64,000 nt of DNA from NCBI GenBank assembly GCA_036873135.1, contig JAPTYO010000007.1, positions 30,362,763-30,426,762 on the forward strand, in the 5' to 3' direction. Under the pieces are notes generated by a model. It did not search any database, was not told where the DNA came from, and saw only the letters and a program-made list of their open reading frames with translations. Both the position numbers and the translations under genes were made by a program. Positions 10,680 through 22,838 of this stretch are shown piece by piece (position 1 is the stretch's first letter; every line of letters starts with the position of its first letter). Source of the stretch: Clarkia xantiana subsp. parviflora. Its lineage: Eukaryota > Streptophyta > Magnoliopsida > Myrtales > Onagraceae.

Positions 10680-12908
10680 CACTACACCAGGACATGTTTT
10701 TTGTGGCTACTAGAAAGGTCACAAAAGACCGCAAAACAGTCACATAATAAATCAGTGACCAAAAAAATGTTTGTCACAGTGTGGTCACAATAGATAAAGT
10801 TGCTAAATGAAATAGTGACCAAGTGAAAAACTAGCCACTAAATTAAGCAGGAATTTGTGAGTACGCCAAAGAGTCACTAATCATTAATTATGATATTAAT
10901 GATGGTTTTTTTTTTTTTGTAAATAAAAGGAATGGGCTAGTAGTGGCAACCCTATGCCCATCCCGTTACGTAATGTCCGGACTTTCGAGCATATCTTACT
11001 TATGAACAACCGGCGAATGCACTGGCCCCGTCAACGTAAACCCAGAAAATGATTTTAATCAAGTCGCTGGGGGGATTCGAACTCGTGACCTCGGAGCCAA
11101 ACCACATGAGAGTCAGCGCTCTCAACCACTAGACCAAAACTGCTGGTGGAATGATCGAAGCAATACATATATCTATATAATTTTAAAATAATTATTATTT
11201 ATGTGTTTTTTATTTATTAGTTTTCTAATTAAAACTAATAAATAAAATATTAAAGAGTGAATGGTTTACAAATTACTCTCAATTAAACCATATCAACATA
11301 CTTCCTACCTTGGAGTATTCATAATTATTATATACCAATATAATTGCATGTATAAAATTATGTACATTAATAAGAGACAACTCCTAAATAAGATCTCATA
11401 GATAATCTTACAACATATAACTCCAAATAAATGGTACAAAATATATGCAAAATTATTTTGATAGAATATACACATGTTAAAGGAAGTAGGCGAGTATAAA
11501 TGATTCTATATGTCTCTCCTGAATTCATATGCATCTTTCTCGATAGAATCCTGCAAAACAATGAAGAACATGACGACGATGACACACATGGTAGTCGTGA
11601 AACCCGACATGAGATATTCGACAATCAATTTCGTATCCATGGCGGTTTTTTATTCAAATTAATACTTAGATATGCTAGATAGATCACGTTGGGATCCAAG
11701 GGATAGAGAGAACCGAAAATATTACCTATGGAAGTACTGCGGAAGCCAGTGACTGTTGCTACCACCAACTTCCAATTATATAAATTCCAATGTATGCACC
11801 CTCAAAATTGAATTCTTAGATAGATTGATCGAGAAATTTAGAGAGGAAAAAGAGGGAACCGCAAAAACGCATGTGGCTGAAGGAGATTGATGAAGATCAA
11901 CTAAAGATTCTAGTGTTTTAAGGAAGATGAAAAGAACTTTCACTTACACATGCATATGGAATAGATGAAGACTTCAACTGCTAGGGAGCTCCCATCTTGT
12001 GCGATGGCCTCCCACTTATCACGAGATTTGTGAGAAATTTAAGGGAGATTGAATAATTGAGATAACTATAATAACAGTTATATGAGATATTTAAGGAAAA
12101 ATTTAGGTCAGATTACTATTAACAGTGAGATAAAGATGGACTGGTCAATCATCTAAGGAATAAAAAACAGTTTTTATTTATTTTATATATTTAATTGCTA
12201 GCTAATTTGTAAATAATTTATCTTATGTTCGGCCAAAATAATAATAATAACTTATTTTCTATTAATTAATTACTTGTTTATTAGTAGCACTTTTTTTTTG
12301 TTTCAAATATATTCTTCTACTACTAAATAACTATAATTACTTTATCATAAAATACATAAAAAAAATGATAAACTATATTATTATTGCTTAGAGATTAGTT
12401 ATAGTTAGATACTTTTTTTTTTGGCAAAATAGAAACTATTTCCCCAAACCAAAGTTATAAATGCCCTATAATATTTGTGAAAATTAATAAAATTATCAAC
12501 TTAAATTCAACTAATTTTAAATATTTGATAAGAAAACAAAATGGTGTAATATACACATATCGAATGGTAGGAATAAAACGAACTAATATTTAAACGTTAT
12601 TTACAATTTTCTAACTATATGAAAATCATCACATATTATATTTAGCAGTGATACCTGTCCAAACTAATATTTAGTAACTAAAAATTTCAATTATCGCAAT
12701 GTGTTTAGCTAATACATTATGTTTCACTTTGCTTTGGACACAAATTGGTTGTGATTAGCAACTAAATATTAGTTCATCACTAAATAGTTTCACGAATATA
12801 TAATTTGTGACTAAATTCATATGTAGCTACTAAAAAAATTAAATTTTAGTGACTAACTATATTATGGTCACAAAATATTCATCACTAAAAATATGTTTTT
12901 TTGTAGTG
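10680..12908. mobile_element. Non-autonomous CACTA (En/Spm-type) element, 2.2 kb
   Basis: Ends CACTACACC... and ...TTTGTAGTG are flanked by the 3-bp duplication AAT (10677-10679 and 12909-12911), as required for CACTA transposons. Both subterminal regions hold many copies of 'gtcacaa/agtgacca/actaaa' words, the usual binding-site-like arrays. I see no transposase. A short minus ORF (11367-11624) has no recognisable domain. A SINE is nested inside (10906-11149). Confidence 0.9.
10906..11149 (-). mobile_element. tRNA-derived SINE, minus strand
   Basis: Read on the minus strand, the head contains an A-box-like TGGTCTAGTGGTTGAGAGCG and a B-box GAGTTCGAATCC spaced as in a tRNA gene. A non-tRNA body follows, ending in an A-rich tail (T-run at 10906-10918 on plus). 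Flanks AATGATGG (10898-10905) and AATGATCG (11150-11157) look like a TSD with one mismatch. Confidence 0.8.
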
Positions 12909-13141
12909 AATTGATCTGAGGCTTTGCTGTGGAGCTAATACCATGTAGGGCTTCTTTCACAAGAACCTCTACGGGTTCCGTCCGGTGGATCGAGAACTCC
13001 CTCGTGCAAAGGATCTAGGACTACGGTAAACTGTTGAGGTATGTGTAACTCTTCCGCTGCGTAATTTCGATTACATGCACGTACCATGTTTTAGTATTTC
13101 CGTAGTGATTACTCCCTGTAATCTAACAGTGATATCAGAGC

Positions 13142-13396
13142 ATGTGTTAGGAGTTCATGATTTTGATAGATTGGTGTTCTTGAAAATTAAAAAATTTGGA
13201 CCAAATTTTTTAAAGAAGATTTAAAAAAGTTTCGAATTTTAGGGTTTTGTGAGATATGTCCGAAATTTTCATGTTCTTGGTTAAATTGATGTTCATGATC
13301 TTAAATATGATATTATCAAAATCAAACATTGGATTGTAAATCTTATTAAAATTTGACCACTTGTTCCTAATTCATGTTTATGCCGAATTTTTGAGT

Positions 13397-13450
<54 letters not shown>

Positions 13451-14460
13451 TGTTAGTGCCGAAATATATATATATTGTTTTAATATTGAAAATTATTTTA
13501 TATAATTAATGTTACTTGGTGGCTAAGTTTAATATTTTTAATGGATTTAAGACCCTATTTGGGCCACAAGTAAACATTTCAGCCCAACCTTTAAAATTTT
13601 AATTATTGGGCCGGTCCAATATGTTAAACCGGGACGAAATTAAATCAAACCGAATTTTCTCAATCGGTTCGACCTATTCGGGTCGGGTCGGACCAGGGTA
13701 ATTAAGTGGATCTAACTAAACCGGTTTTGAGTGTTGAACCGAACCGAACCCTATTTTCTTGGACCGGTTCGGACCGAACCAGATTTTCAGGACCGAACTG
13801 GATTTTCTGAACCGGACCAAAACGGACTGAAATTGACTAAACCGAACAATATTTTCTAAACCGAATTCAAGTCAATTAAAATAGGGAGGTCAAGTTTTAA
13901 AATCCAAATGTTTTTGAACCTCGAAATGGACTACACATTGCTCATAGGGTTGCTAACATTTATGCCTTGTTTCGAATATGGGGATGGATCTCGGAGATAC
14001 ATGTTTTTGGGACTTGTTAAATTAGTGGGCTGAGTTGCAATTTTTTATTATTCAATATATATTTATGCATGATTAGAATTGTTGTCTTGACTGATTCAAG
14101 CTAGCTAGATATTACATGTTGTGGGCGGAACCCTTGTTAATTATATGGTATGCGCATTAGAATAGACATGTTGTGATGGTTGAAAATGCCTAGGATTCAT
14201 GTCTAGAAGCTTGTGTGATTGAATATAAGCATGAATTGCAAATCAGCCCCTAATGTTTAAAATTATTTTAAAACCGAATACCAGTTGCCAAATATGTATG
14301 ATTGATGTGGATGTTACATGTTTGACACGTATGCTAGAATGTTAAGGATGTAGTTGCGTTTGATAATTTACTTAAAAGTAGAATTATAAATGCAAGCATG
14401 AGTTCCTCGGAACATTAGACGCATGACGCGTAAGCATGTATGTGGTATGAATGATGAATG
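13142..14460 (+). other. Untranslated or decayed 5' internal region of the old copia element
   Basis: No usable frame. Positions 13610-13870 are dense in 'ccggttcggaccgaacc' degenerate words like those at 1.1-2.7 kb. Confidence 0.6.
13400..13447. repeat. (AT)n microsatellite in copia leader
   Basis: AT dinucleotide tract of about 48 bp within the internal 5' region of the old copia element. Confidence 0.95.
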
Positions 14461-14465
14461 TTACT

Positions 14466-15332
14466 TGTTGCGTCCGAGATGAACAAGGTCGTGGGGACGC
14501 GTCTATTTACGTAGCTGTGCGGGCCGTAACCCTTCCGTCAGGAGGAGGTTGGGCCACTGACGAGTGTTCGGACTTGTTCCCGCGTGAGGTCTGTGTCTCG
14601 GAAAGTTGTGACTCGGCAAGGTTGTGACCCGGCAAGGTTGTGACCCGGCAAGGTTGTGACCCGGCAAGGTTGTGACCCGGCAAGGTTGTGACCCGGCAAG
14701 GTTGTGACCCGGCAAGGTTGTGACCCGGCAAGGTTGTGATCCGGCAAGGTTGTGACCCAGGGCGGATGTGACTCAGGGCGGATGTGACCCAGGGCGTCGG
14801 AACCTGCACTAAGGACCAATGCTAGCACGGAGAGGGGGGGGGGTGGTGCTAGCGGAGCCCTCTCCGATGCTTAAGTCACTATAGTGGCAAAAATGTAATT
14901 TCTAGAGAGAGAGAATTTCTAGAGAGAAGTCAGAGCTCAAAATACCAAAGTTGGGCAAATGAGAGAATGTGTGAAAATGGGTGGCCAAGACCTCCTATTT
15001 ATAGGCTTTCTTGGGACCGGACCCGGTTTTAAAGCGGTTTGATGACGGTTCAAGAACGTGCGGTAACCGTTATCCTTGTTGGTAGTACGTGAACTTGACT
15101 TCTCTACGCGTAACGGTAATCGCGGGTACGGTAATAGCGCGATACCCGTAAGGCAATCCGGACCTCGTCGAATTTGGGCAATTCGGCGAGGTCCGAATTG
15201 TCACGCAACCCGGAGGTCCGGTCCGGACGCGCGTAAACGCGCCTCCGGACCGTTTTGATACCGTGGGAGATGTTTTTAAACCGAGATGTAATTTTTGACG
15301 TGTCGACGAGGCCCGAAATGTAAACACGAACC
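14466..15332 (-). repeat. 3' LTR of the minus-strand gypsy element
   Basis: This copy begins TGTTGCGTCC (plus orientation) and matches the right LTR up to 15332. It lacks the final CCGAATTGG...CATCA segment (about 22 bp) and an approximately 80-bp palindromic segment present in the right copy. It holds about nine or ten copies of a 16-bp unit (GGTTGTGACCCGGCAA), against about seven in the other LTR. Confidence 0.85.
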
Positions 15333-16745
15333 AAGTAACGGTTTAGAACCTTTCTTGACTCTATTTTAAGTTAGGATATTTGTCAAATTTGAGTTTGACG
15401 CTAACCTTTCGGTTTTGATCGTTGGTTGGACGCAAGCATCTTGATTTTGTCCGTCGCTTGATTTTCCGGCCGAAAGGCTTTGTATCCTATCATCATGGTT
15501 AGTGCAATAGGAAGTGTATATGCGCGAATATGATTATCGTCGGAGACATGAGCAAACGGTAATGCGCTATGCGAACATGTATCTATCAATATGTATGCAT
15601 GAGTGATGGACGTGGCAAGATCGTAATTACACAATGCAAGAAATAGAAACCGTAAGCTTCTAAAATGACTAAGTGATTACCGAATCATGGATCATGCAAT
15701 TGCAACATACGCACATAATGATGGGTTTGATACGTGCGACGTCAAGATATGCATAGGAGTAGATAGTTTTTAAAAAGAGATGATAGAGTATACCGTAGGG
15801 GTTTAGTCTTGAGTGTAGGTAAACTAATCCTTTGATCCTTATCCACAAAGCATCTCTTTGGGATTAATAAATACACACATCCCCATTTATCCTTCCAGCA
15901 CCCTAGGAGTTCACCATTCCACTCCCTTTGCAGGTAATTCATTCATCCTTTCCCGAAATTGCTTTTGTGCTTTAAAGTTTCTTCGCCGTCGTGGAGCTTA
16001 GATACGTTTTGACAGTTTCGAGTCTGATTTTTGGCTTTTTTTTGGAAGTTGATACCACTATTCGACTCTGTTCGTCGCAAGGATTCCAGCGCCGCCTTCG
16101 GAGCCGCCAGAAGACCTCGCACGCGCCCTCACGCGCCGCCGCGAGTGGAGTGGCTTCGCCGGAGCGTGTGGCCCACGCGCCGCCTTCCCGGGCTCGCCTC
16201 GTTTCGGTCCACACCTTCCCGGAATCGTCTCGACGAGGGGAGTCCATTGGAATATCTTTCGTCACGTTTTGAGGTAGTTTGGAAGCCCAATTTTAAAAGA
16301 TAGCTTCGACTTGACTTTGGATGTTGCCGGATTGTTGTTCGTTTGAGCTATTTTTCGTTGTTGATGTATGGAACTGCTTGTTGATGCTTGTATATCAAAT
16401 AATCGCTGATTGATTGCCGTTACTATCGCCGTTAGTTCATAACTTAGTCGATTTTCACTCCCGTGGGTAGTTGAGGTAGAATTCCCCGTTCGGACATAGT
16501 GCCCCCGTGTCCTTGTGTAGGAGTTTTTGGTCGGTATGCATGATTTTCCTTCTTGGCGGGTTTTTGGTTGTCGGGGGTTGCCCAGTAACTTTAGGCATAG
16601 TCACTTGTCGTCTTGATGCCTTAGAGAAAAAATTTCCTTAAGCGTTGCCACGTTCGATTCTTACGGTTCGTCGCGTTAATCCCCCGTTTGCATGATAGCC
16701 CCTTAGGATGTTAGTACCTTCCTTGGTGCGTACCAACTTTACTAT
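15333..16745. other. Non-coding interior of the gypsy element
   Basis: No conserved domain is found in either strand. Overlapping GC-rich frames on both strands near 15972-16303 are unsupported by any motif and I leave them unannotated. Confidence 0.5.
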
Positions 16746-16767
16746 GTGCGTGGAACTTGGTCACGTG

Positions 16768-16880
16768 CGTTGATGTTGATACGCGCGTTGATGTTGATAC
16801 GCGCGTTGACGTTGATACGCGCGTCGATGTTGATACGCACGTTGATGTTGATACGCGCGTTGACGTTGATACGTGCGTCG
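16768..16880. repeat. 18-bp minisatellite, short block
   Basis: About six copies of GTTGATGTTGATACGCGC-type 18-mers, the same word family as the large block at 17546-18090. Confidence 0.9.
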
Positions 16881-17058
16881 ACAATGAGTGTCAGGTATAG
16901 ACTGTTGGTTATTACCTGCAAGTATGCTAAAACACTTAGGAAATATTTAAACGATATCTAATGCTTGTTACCATAGATGTCGTTGTATGAGCTTTGTCGA
17001 TGAGCGTCGTAGGTGTGCTTAAGGGGCATGGCTACTCGTTGTATGCAATCCATCTTTG

Positions 17059-17545
17059 TTGACATGTATGTGCGTACATGGAAATACTTAGAAAATATTC
17101 TCCCTTTGTCGACACGCAACCTTGTCGACATGTATGTACGTACATGGAAACACTTAGAAAGTATTCTCCCCTTGTCGACATGCAACCTTGTCGACATGTA
17201 TGTACGTACATGGAAACACTTAGAAAATATTTTCTCCTTGTCGACGTGCAACCTTGTCGACATGTATGTACGTACATGGAAACACTTAGAAAACATTTTC
17301 TCCTTGTCGACGTGCATCCTTGTCGACATGTATGTACGTACATGGAAACACTTAGAAAATATTTTTTCCTTGTCGACGTGCATCCTTGTCGACATGTATG
17401 TACGTACATGGAAACACTTAGAAAATATTTTTTCCTTGTCGACGTGCATCCTTGTCGACATGTATGTACGTACATGGAAACACTTAGAAAATATTTTCTC
17501 CTTGTCGACGTGCATCCTCGTCGACATGTATGTACGTACATGGAA
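17059..17545. repeat. 66-bp minisatellite, about eight copies
   Basis: Each 66-bp unit holds the perfect palindrome ATGTACGTACAT, two GTCGAC sites and a spacer 'acacttagaaaatatttt'. Because 66 is a multiple of 3 the array is open in several frames on both strands. Those frames are artefacts of periodicity. Confidence 0.95.
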
Positions 17546-18090
17546 CTATGATACGCGCGTTAACTTTGATACGCGCATTGATGTTGATACGCGCGTTAAC
17601 CTTGATACGCGCGTTGATGTTGATACGCGCGTTAACCTTGATACGCGCGTTGATGTTGATACGCGCGTTAACCTTGATACGCGCGTTGACGTTGATACGC
17701 GCGTTAACCTTGATACGCGCGTTGACGTTGATACGCGCGTTAACCTTGATACGCGCGCTGACGTTGATACACGCGTTAACCTTGATACGCGCGTTGACGT
17801 TGATACGCGCGTTAACCTTGATACGCGCGTTGACGTTGATACGCGCGTTAACCTTGATACGCGCGTTGACGTTGATACGCGCGTTAACCTTGATACGCGC
17901 GTTGATGTTGATACACGCGTTAACCTTGATACGCGCGTTGATGTTGATACGCGCGTTAACCTTGATACGCGCGTTGATGTTGATACGCGCGTTAACCTTG
18001 ATACGCGCGTTGATGTTGATACGCGCGTTAACCTTGATACGCGCGTTGATGTTGATACGCGCGTTAACCTTGATACGCGCGTTGATGTGT
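17546..18090. repeat. 36-bp minisatellite (two 18-mers), about fifteen copies
   Basis: The unit is GTTAACCTTGATACGCGC followed by GTTGATGTTGATACGCGC (or GTTGACG variant). The array is nearly homogeneous, with C/T variation at one position that switches between sub-blocks. Its long frames in most readings are periodicity artefacts. Confidence 0.95.
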
Positions 18091-19478
18091 TGAAGAGGTT
18101 GCCCCCCTTGCGCGATGCTTGTTACTTGCTGCACGAAGACTTAATAAGTCTTGTACGTTTGTGGTTGTTCTCACATGGAGCGTCTGTTGCATAAGTGCTT
18201 GAATAAGTGTTGGTGCGTGCTTGCGCACTGACTGTATTGTTGATAGCACTTTCCAAGATATTAGATCTTGTTGATTTTCCCAGTTATCGCCGGCTGCAGT
18301 TTCTGTTTTTAGCATAATTCTCGGAAGATCCGACGCATGGGCGTGTTCCTCGAGCGATCCTTAGTTCTTTATGCTGAGCATGACCGTGCTAACTCTTTCT
18401 TGTGATAAGAGAAATAGAGTTGAGGGTTGTGTAGTGGCGTCTTCTGCCCCCCGGTCGAGGGACCGGCCCAAGGAGGAGCGTTACTCCTACTGAGATAAGT
18501 GTTTGTTGATTTCTGATTGTCGCCCTTATGTTGAAGAGCTATGTTGTGCTGAACGTTGAAACAATCATTCTTGCATTTGTTGTTGACATTATGAACTCTT
18601 GGTCATAAGTCCTTAGAGATGATGTAGACTCTTGGTTGCTGTTTTGCTATCTGTTTCCAGCATGTTGAACCCTTTGTGAATGGGTTGATGTTGATAATTC
18701 TTTGTTCATGCTTTTGCTTACGTGATATTTCGTCACCTTGACCTGTTTTCAATAGTAATTATGTGATAACTTGTTAGTAATATTTCATACCTTGAGTTAT
18801 CTATGTTGTCCATATGCTTTGGACTTGAGAGATAGGATATATATCCTTAAATGATGAACATGATGTCCGTAGTTGCGACTGTACGTCGCGCATTGTTAAG
18901 TGTTGTGATCGCCCCTCTTGGCTAGATTCCAAGGCATGGCGAGATGGGTAGAGCATAGGATGTTGCGACTTGCGCATTGTAGATTTTGTTTGGAGAAAAC
19001 GGTGGCAACTTCTGCTTGTTCCGCCGAGTCCTGTTAGAGATGATGGCATTTTTAATCTGTGCCATCTTTTGGATATGTTGAACTCATTTCTGAGTCTGTT
19101 TGCCCCCCGGCTTTTATGCTTGAAGACTTGTTGTAGTTGTTCCTTAGTTGTTGTTTACGACTTGTTCGGTTTGAACTACGTCGTTTGAACCTGCTTTATA
19201 CACAGTAGTTTGCATGATAACTTGTTAGTAATATTTCATACCGTTACCACTTACTGTGTTTATTGAATGTGGATGACTAGTAACGTAGACATAGTCCATG
19301 CGGTCGTGACCAATAGCCACTTCCTGATTGATAAGTTGAGATATTCTCCTGATTGCCTGCCTGATGTATTATGCATATTGCCCTTCTTTCCTGAATAGCT
19401 TGCCGCTATATGTGTTGCAAACTGCCGAGTATTTTTGCGTATAGCAATATATCTCAACAAGTAGTGTATTTGAAAAGT

Positions 19479-19805
19479 GTTATCTTGGCTAAGCAAGATA
19501 CTAGTTTATACCGTCTCTTAGTTCCACTCTAAGGCGACGTTGTACAAGACTCGACTTGTAAATTTTACGAGTTTTAAACAGGGTACGCACCTGACAGCGT
19601 GTATCAACCCGCGTTGGGGAAGCATACGTAAGAGTATTATTTGAGAGGAGTTATCTTGGCTAAGCAAGATACTAGTTTATACCGTCTCTTAGTTCCACTC
19701 TAAGGCGACGTTGTACAAGACTCGACTTGTAAATTTTACGAGTTTTAAACAGGGTACGCACCTGACAGCGTGTATCAACCCGCGTTGGGGAAGCATACGT
19801 AAAAA
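19479..19805. repeat. 170-bp tandem duplication
   Basis: Two almost identical copies (starting near 19479 and 19649) share 'ttatcttggctaagcaagat' at their starts and 'gttggggaagcatacgtaa' at their ends. Confidence 0.92.
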
Positions 19806-20084
19806 CATTTTTGTTTTTGGAGAAACATTTTTGTGAACCCTAAAAGGCTTGTTGATAAAATATTTGAGAAAATATTTTGGCATTGAATGTGGTACCTCCA
19901 AAAAATCGTGTTGATAAATTTTTTTGGAAAAGTGTTTGGTAAAATGTTTGAAAGAATATTTGTGATACATGATTCCTGCGTCCAGGGACCATGTAACACT
20001 TTTGAGAATATGAATTGTGATGCATGCTTTCTGCGTCCAGGAACCATGCAACACGGTTTGAAAATCTGTAGTACGGAATTGTCA

Positions 20085-20530
20085 TCTTTGCCAGAGGACT
20101 TTTGCCGTATAAAACGAACCCTGATGGCGTTCGTAGTATGGGAATGCCGACTAGATAGAGGACATTTGCCATAAAGAGTGCACCCTGAACCGGATATACG
20201 CACTTGTTATAGTGGGGAAGTTGTCTAAACAGAGAACTTTTGCTGTATGAAACGAACCCTGATGGCGTTCGTAATATGGGAATGCCGACTAGATAGAGGA
20301 CACTCGCCACAAAGAGTGCACCCTGAACCAGATATACGCACTTGTTGTAGAGTGGGGACGTTGTCTAAACAGAGAACTTCCGCCGTATAAAACGAACTCT
20401 GATGGCGTTCGTAATATGGGAATGCCGACTAGATAGAGGACACTCGCCATAAAGAGTGCACCCTGAACCGGATATACGCACTTGTTATAGAGTGGGGACG
20501 TTGTCTAAACAGAGAACTTCCGCCGCTTGA
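20085..20530. repeat. About 140-bp tandem repeat, three copies
   Basis: Copies start near 20098, 20237 and 20377 and share 'gatggcgttcgta', 'gggaatgccgactagatag' and 'ggatatacgcacttgtt' words. A fourth partial copy fades out at about 20530. Confidence 0.9.
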
Positions 20531-21368
20531 GGGGTGATCAGCCCCGTATGCCCATCCTGTTCTGAATCCAAGGAATGGCTATGAACATGAAGATTTGCCT
20601 CTAACCGGAGATGTCACAGCATGTCCTTTTTTAGAAGTGAACATGGGGCTTGTCTTTAAAAAAGAGGATACCTCAACATGCTATTTTGATAGTAGGCCTT
20701 GGCGTTGTTCCAAGGTATTTTAGTGGTAGGTCTTGGTGTTAATCCGAGACATTGCTTGTAGCTGACGCCCTGAATAGTTGTTGTTTTGATAATAGTCCGC
20801 AGGTTGTTATTGCGGAATGAGTTGGTTGTACACATAGCCTGATGGCTTTGTGTTATCGGCACCTTCTAGAGATAGACGCCTATGTTATGAATGGAGAAAT
20901 AAACTCCTTGTTGGTGTAGATAACAGATATGTTGGTGTTGTATACCATAAATCCCTCCTTTCAGATAATGCTTAGCTTGTATTGTTGAAGTAGATTTTTG
21001 TGCATAGGTTACTACTTGGTGTAATTCCTGAGTAGTAATCGTAGTGTAGCCTGTACTTCCAAGTTTTTGATTCCATGATGACGCCTTGATGTAGTCGTCA
21101 ATATGAGTAGGTTGTTGTTGATAAGCGTTGCCATAACGCGTAATAGATTTTGCTGCACATGGCATAATTTCTTGGATTATTGAAGTAGATAATAGGCGCG
21201 TAGTTTTGTTTCTTCGCGTTTAATCCAAAAAATAGCGTGCAAGAGATAAGTATGTACCTACAAACGTAGATTGACTTTATTAGATACTTGCGCGTATTTA
21301 CATTGGTTATACTAGAAATAGTGGGAATGCGCAAAGTAATCTAAAAGAGAGTTGTTTCTCCTGTTTCG

Positions 21369-21764
21369 TCATGGTTGGTTTGATGACGATGTCGCGTAGT
21401 TGGTTGCAACAAATCGCCTCAGTGCACCTAGCGTGATGCATTCTTCGATTTCCCAGTTTAAAGGTGGACACATGTTCGTGTTGTGCCCCCAAGTTTTATG
21501 GTACTTGCACCATTCTCTGATATTGTTGCCCAAGAAAGCTGTCTCCGGGACAAGTGGACTTGGGAGCTTGTTTTCCAGCAGGCTGACATAAATGTCTTCG
21601 GCCACCGTGTTGAGTGGTGTGAAGATGTTGTCCATAACAATGCTTGCGTCTTCCTGCTTGTTCATTGTTGCTTGAACTCCTTTGTCCCAACTGAGGGGTG
21701 TACCCCACCTCAGTTCTTGTTCGCATGAGACTGCTGTCTCAAGCTTATCCTTTAGATCTGCCAT
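21369..21764 (-). CDS. Second Gag-like C-terminal segment with its own zinc knuckle
   Basis: In the same frame again (MADLKDKLETAVSCEQE...), after one TGA codon. It contains the knuckle CKYHKTWGHNTNMC with the CX2HX4HX4C spacing seen in the first Gag, followed by a short acidic/hydrophobic tail (WEIEECITLGALRRFV) that parallels the post-knuckle tail of the related elements. I interpret 22000-21369 as a duplicated and diverged Gag C-terminal half downstream of protease. No pol follows. Confidence 0.65.
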   Translation of the reverse strand: MADLKDKLETAVSCEQELRWGTPLSWDKGVQATMNKQEDASIVMDNIFTPLNTVAEDIYVSLLENKLPSPLVPETAFLGNNIREWCKYHKTWGHNTNMCPPLNWEIEECITLGALRRFVATNYATSSSNQP

Positions 21765-21779
21765 GGTTTTTGTTGTTTG

Positions 21780-22838
21780 TCATCCATGAGTTCGTCCAAA
21801 GAGAAGGAAAGATCTGGCGTTCATGTTTGCATAGAACACACTTATCACTTCTTCTCTTGTTGCTTTTGCTGTTGAAGCGTTGGAGGCAAATCTGATGAAG
21901 TATTCCATGATTGGCTCGTCTTCTCCCTGCTTTACGAGCCATATCTGGTGCCATGGCGAGAGCTGGATATTTCCTTGTTGGGACCAAACTGTAACAGCTT
22001 GTTCCATCAGTTGCTTCTTTCTTTCATCAACGACTTTCTGCCTTTTAAAGGAGCTTATCATGGCCACATTGTATTGGTGCTTTGCTCTCAAGGCATTGAC
22101 GTAGCAACGTCTTGCGGTTATTTGATCGCCAAGCACTTCCCCAATCCCGTGTTCTGTTGGGAACTTCATCTTTTGGTGGACGGTGGATGGCACGATCACA
22201 TAGGGATTGATCGTTGTTCGTCCCAAGATTCCGTTGTAAGCTCCGAGAGATTCTACAACTACGAAAGTGACGTTGATATGTAATGCTCTCCACCCCTGGC
22301 CAAGGATGACAGGAAGTGTGATTGTTCCCAAGGGTTGTGTAGCTGCTCCTGCGAAGCTGACTAATGAGAAGGTTCTTGGGGACAAGTCTTTGACAGACTT
22401 TCCTAGTTGTTCCAGAACTCTGACATGTAGAATGTCAGCAGAGCTTCCACCATCCACAAGAATTCTTTTCACATCGTACCCGTCAATATCCATGGTAATG
22501 ACTAAAGCATCATCGTGGGGGTAAACGATATGCTTCAAGTCTTCCCTGGAGAATTGGATGACTACGTCTTCTTGCTCGGGTTGCTTGCGCTTTCCGTACT
22601 TTGGCAGTGTTGCTGCTTGGGATGCATAAATGTCCCGAGCATTAGATATGTGTCCTCCGGCGGCAGGCCCTCCGTGTATGACGTTAATTACCCCTCGCTT
22701 GGCTAGCGGAGGGTTGTCATGGACTTTCTCTTTTCCCTTGTTTGTTCTTTTTGATGACTCTGGTTGAGTCTTTCTTGGGGGGTTGTTGCCCTGATCAACA
22801 AATTGCTTCAATTCGCCCTTGAGGACGAAGTTGTTGAT
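21780..22838 (-). CDS. Retropepsin-like protease segment plus start of a second Gag-like region
   Basis: This lies in the same frame as the upstream Gag, separated by one TGA. It holds the motif [13 protein letters not shown] retropepsin core follows, with [12 protein letters not shown] (catalytic Asp in DGGSS) and the flap/core segment [21 protein letters not shown]. After the protease the chain does not enter reverse transcriptase. Instead it reads [17 protein letters not shown] and [15 protein letters not shown], which parallels the Gag segment ESLADYYVRFNQNIS / EGEIVRAFIRNLGRR. A second in-frame TGA closes this segment at about 21780. Confidence 0.75.
   Translation of the reverse strand: MNNFVLKGELKQFVDQGNNPPRKTQPESSKRTNKGKEKVHDNPPLAKRGVINVIHGGPAAGGHISNARDIYASQAATLPKYGKRKQPEQEDVVIQFSREDLKHIVYPHDDALVITMDIDGYDVKRILVDGGSSADILHVRVLEQLGKSVKDLSPRTFSLVSFAGAATQPLGTITLPVILGQGWRALHINVTFVVVESLGAYNGILGRTTINPYVIVPSTVHQKMKFPTEHGIGEVLGDQITARRCYVNALRAKHQYNVAMISSFKRQKVVDERKKQLMEQAVTVWSQQGNIQLSPWHQIWLVKQGEDEPIMEYFIRFASNASTAKATREEVISVFYANMNARSFLLFGRTHG

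Larger units (their letters stand above)
10295..13128 (+). repeat. 5' LTR of the old copia element, interrupted by CACTA
   Basis: Segments 10295-10679 and 12912-13128 together match the 602-bp right LTR. At the break the right LTR reads 'caagaattgatc' without interruption, which shows the pre-insertion site. Confidence 0.93.

Noticed and set aside
14503..14828. Overlapping minus frames of 70-100 codons with PCRVTTLPGHNLAGSQ repeats
   Set aside because: These are translations of the 16-bp LTR minisatellite in three frames. The same occurs at 24594-24836.
15972..16303. GC-rich frames of about 90-97 codons on both strands
   Set aside because: No domain, conflicting strands and no splice or promoter context. 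They lie in the non-coding interior of a retroelement.
17013..18194. Long plus-strand frame of 393 codons and several long overlapping frames on both strands
   Set aside because: They result from tandem units of 66 and 36 bp, both multiples of 3. The predicted proteins are pure repeats with no start context or domain.
16958..18315. CRISPR-like array from regular repeats
   Set aside because: The repeats are contiguous, without unique spacers, inside a plant LTR element, so this is a minisatellite.
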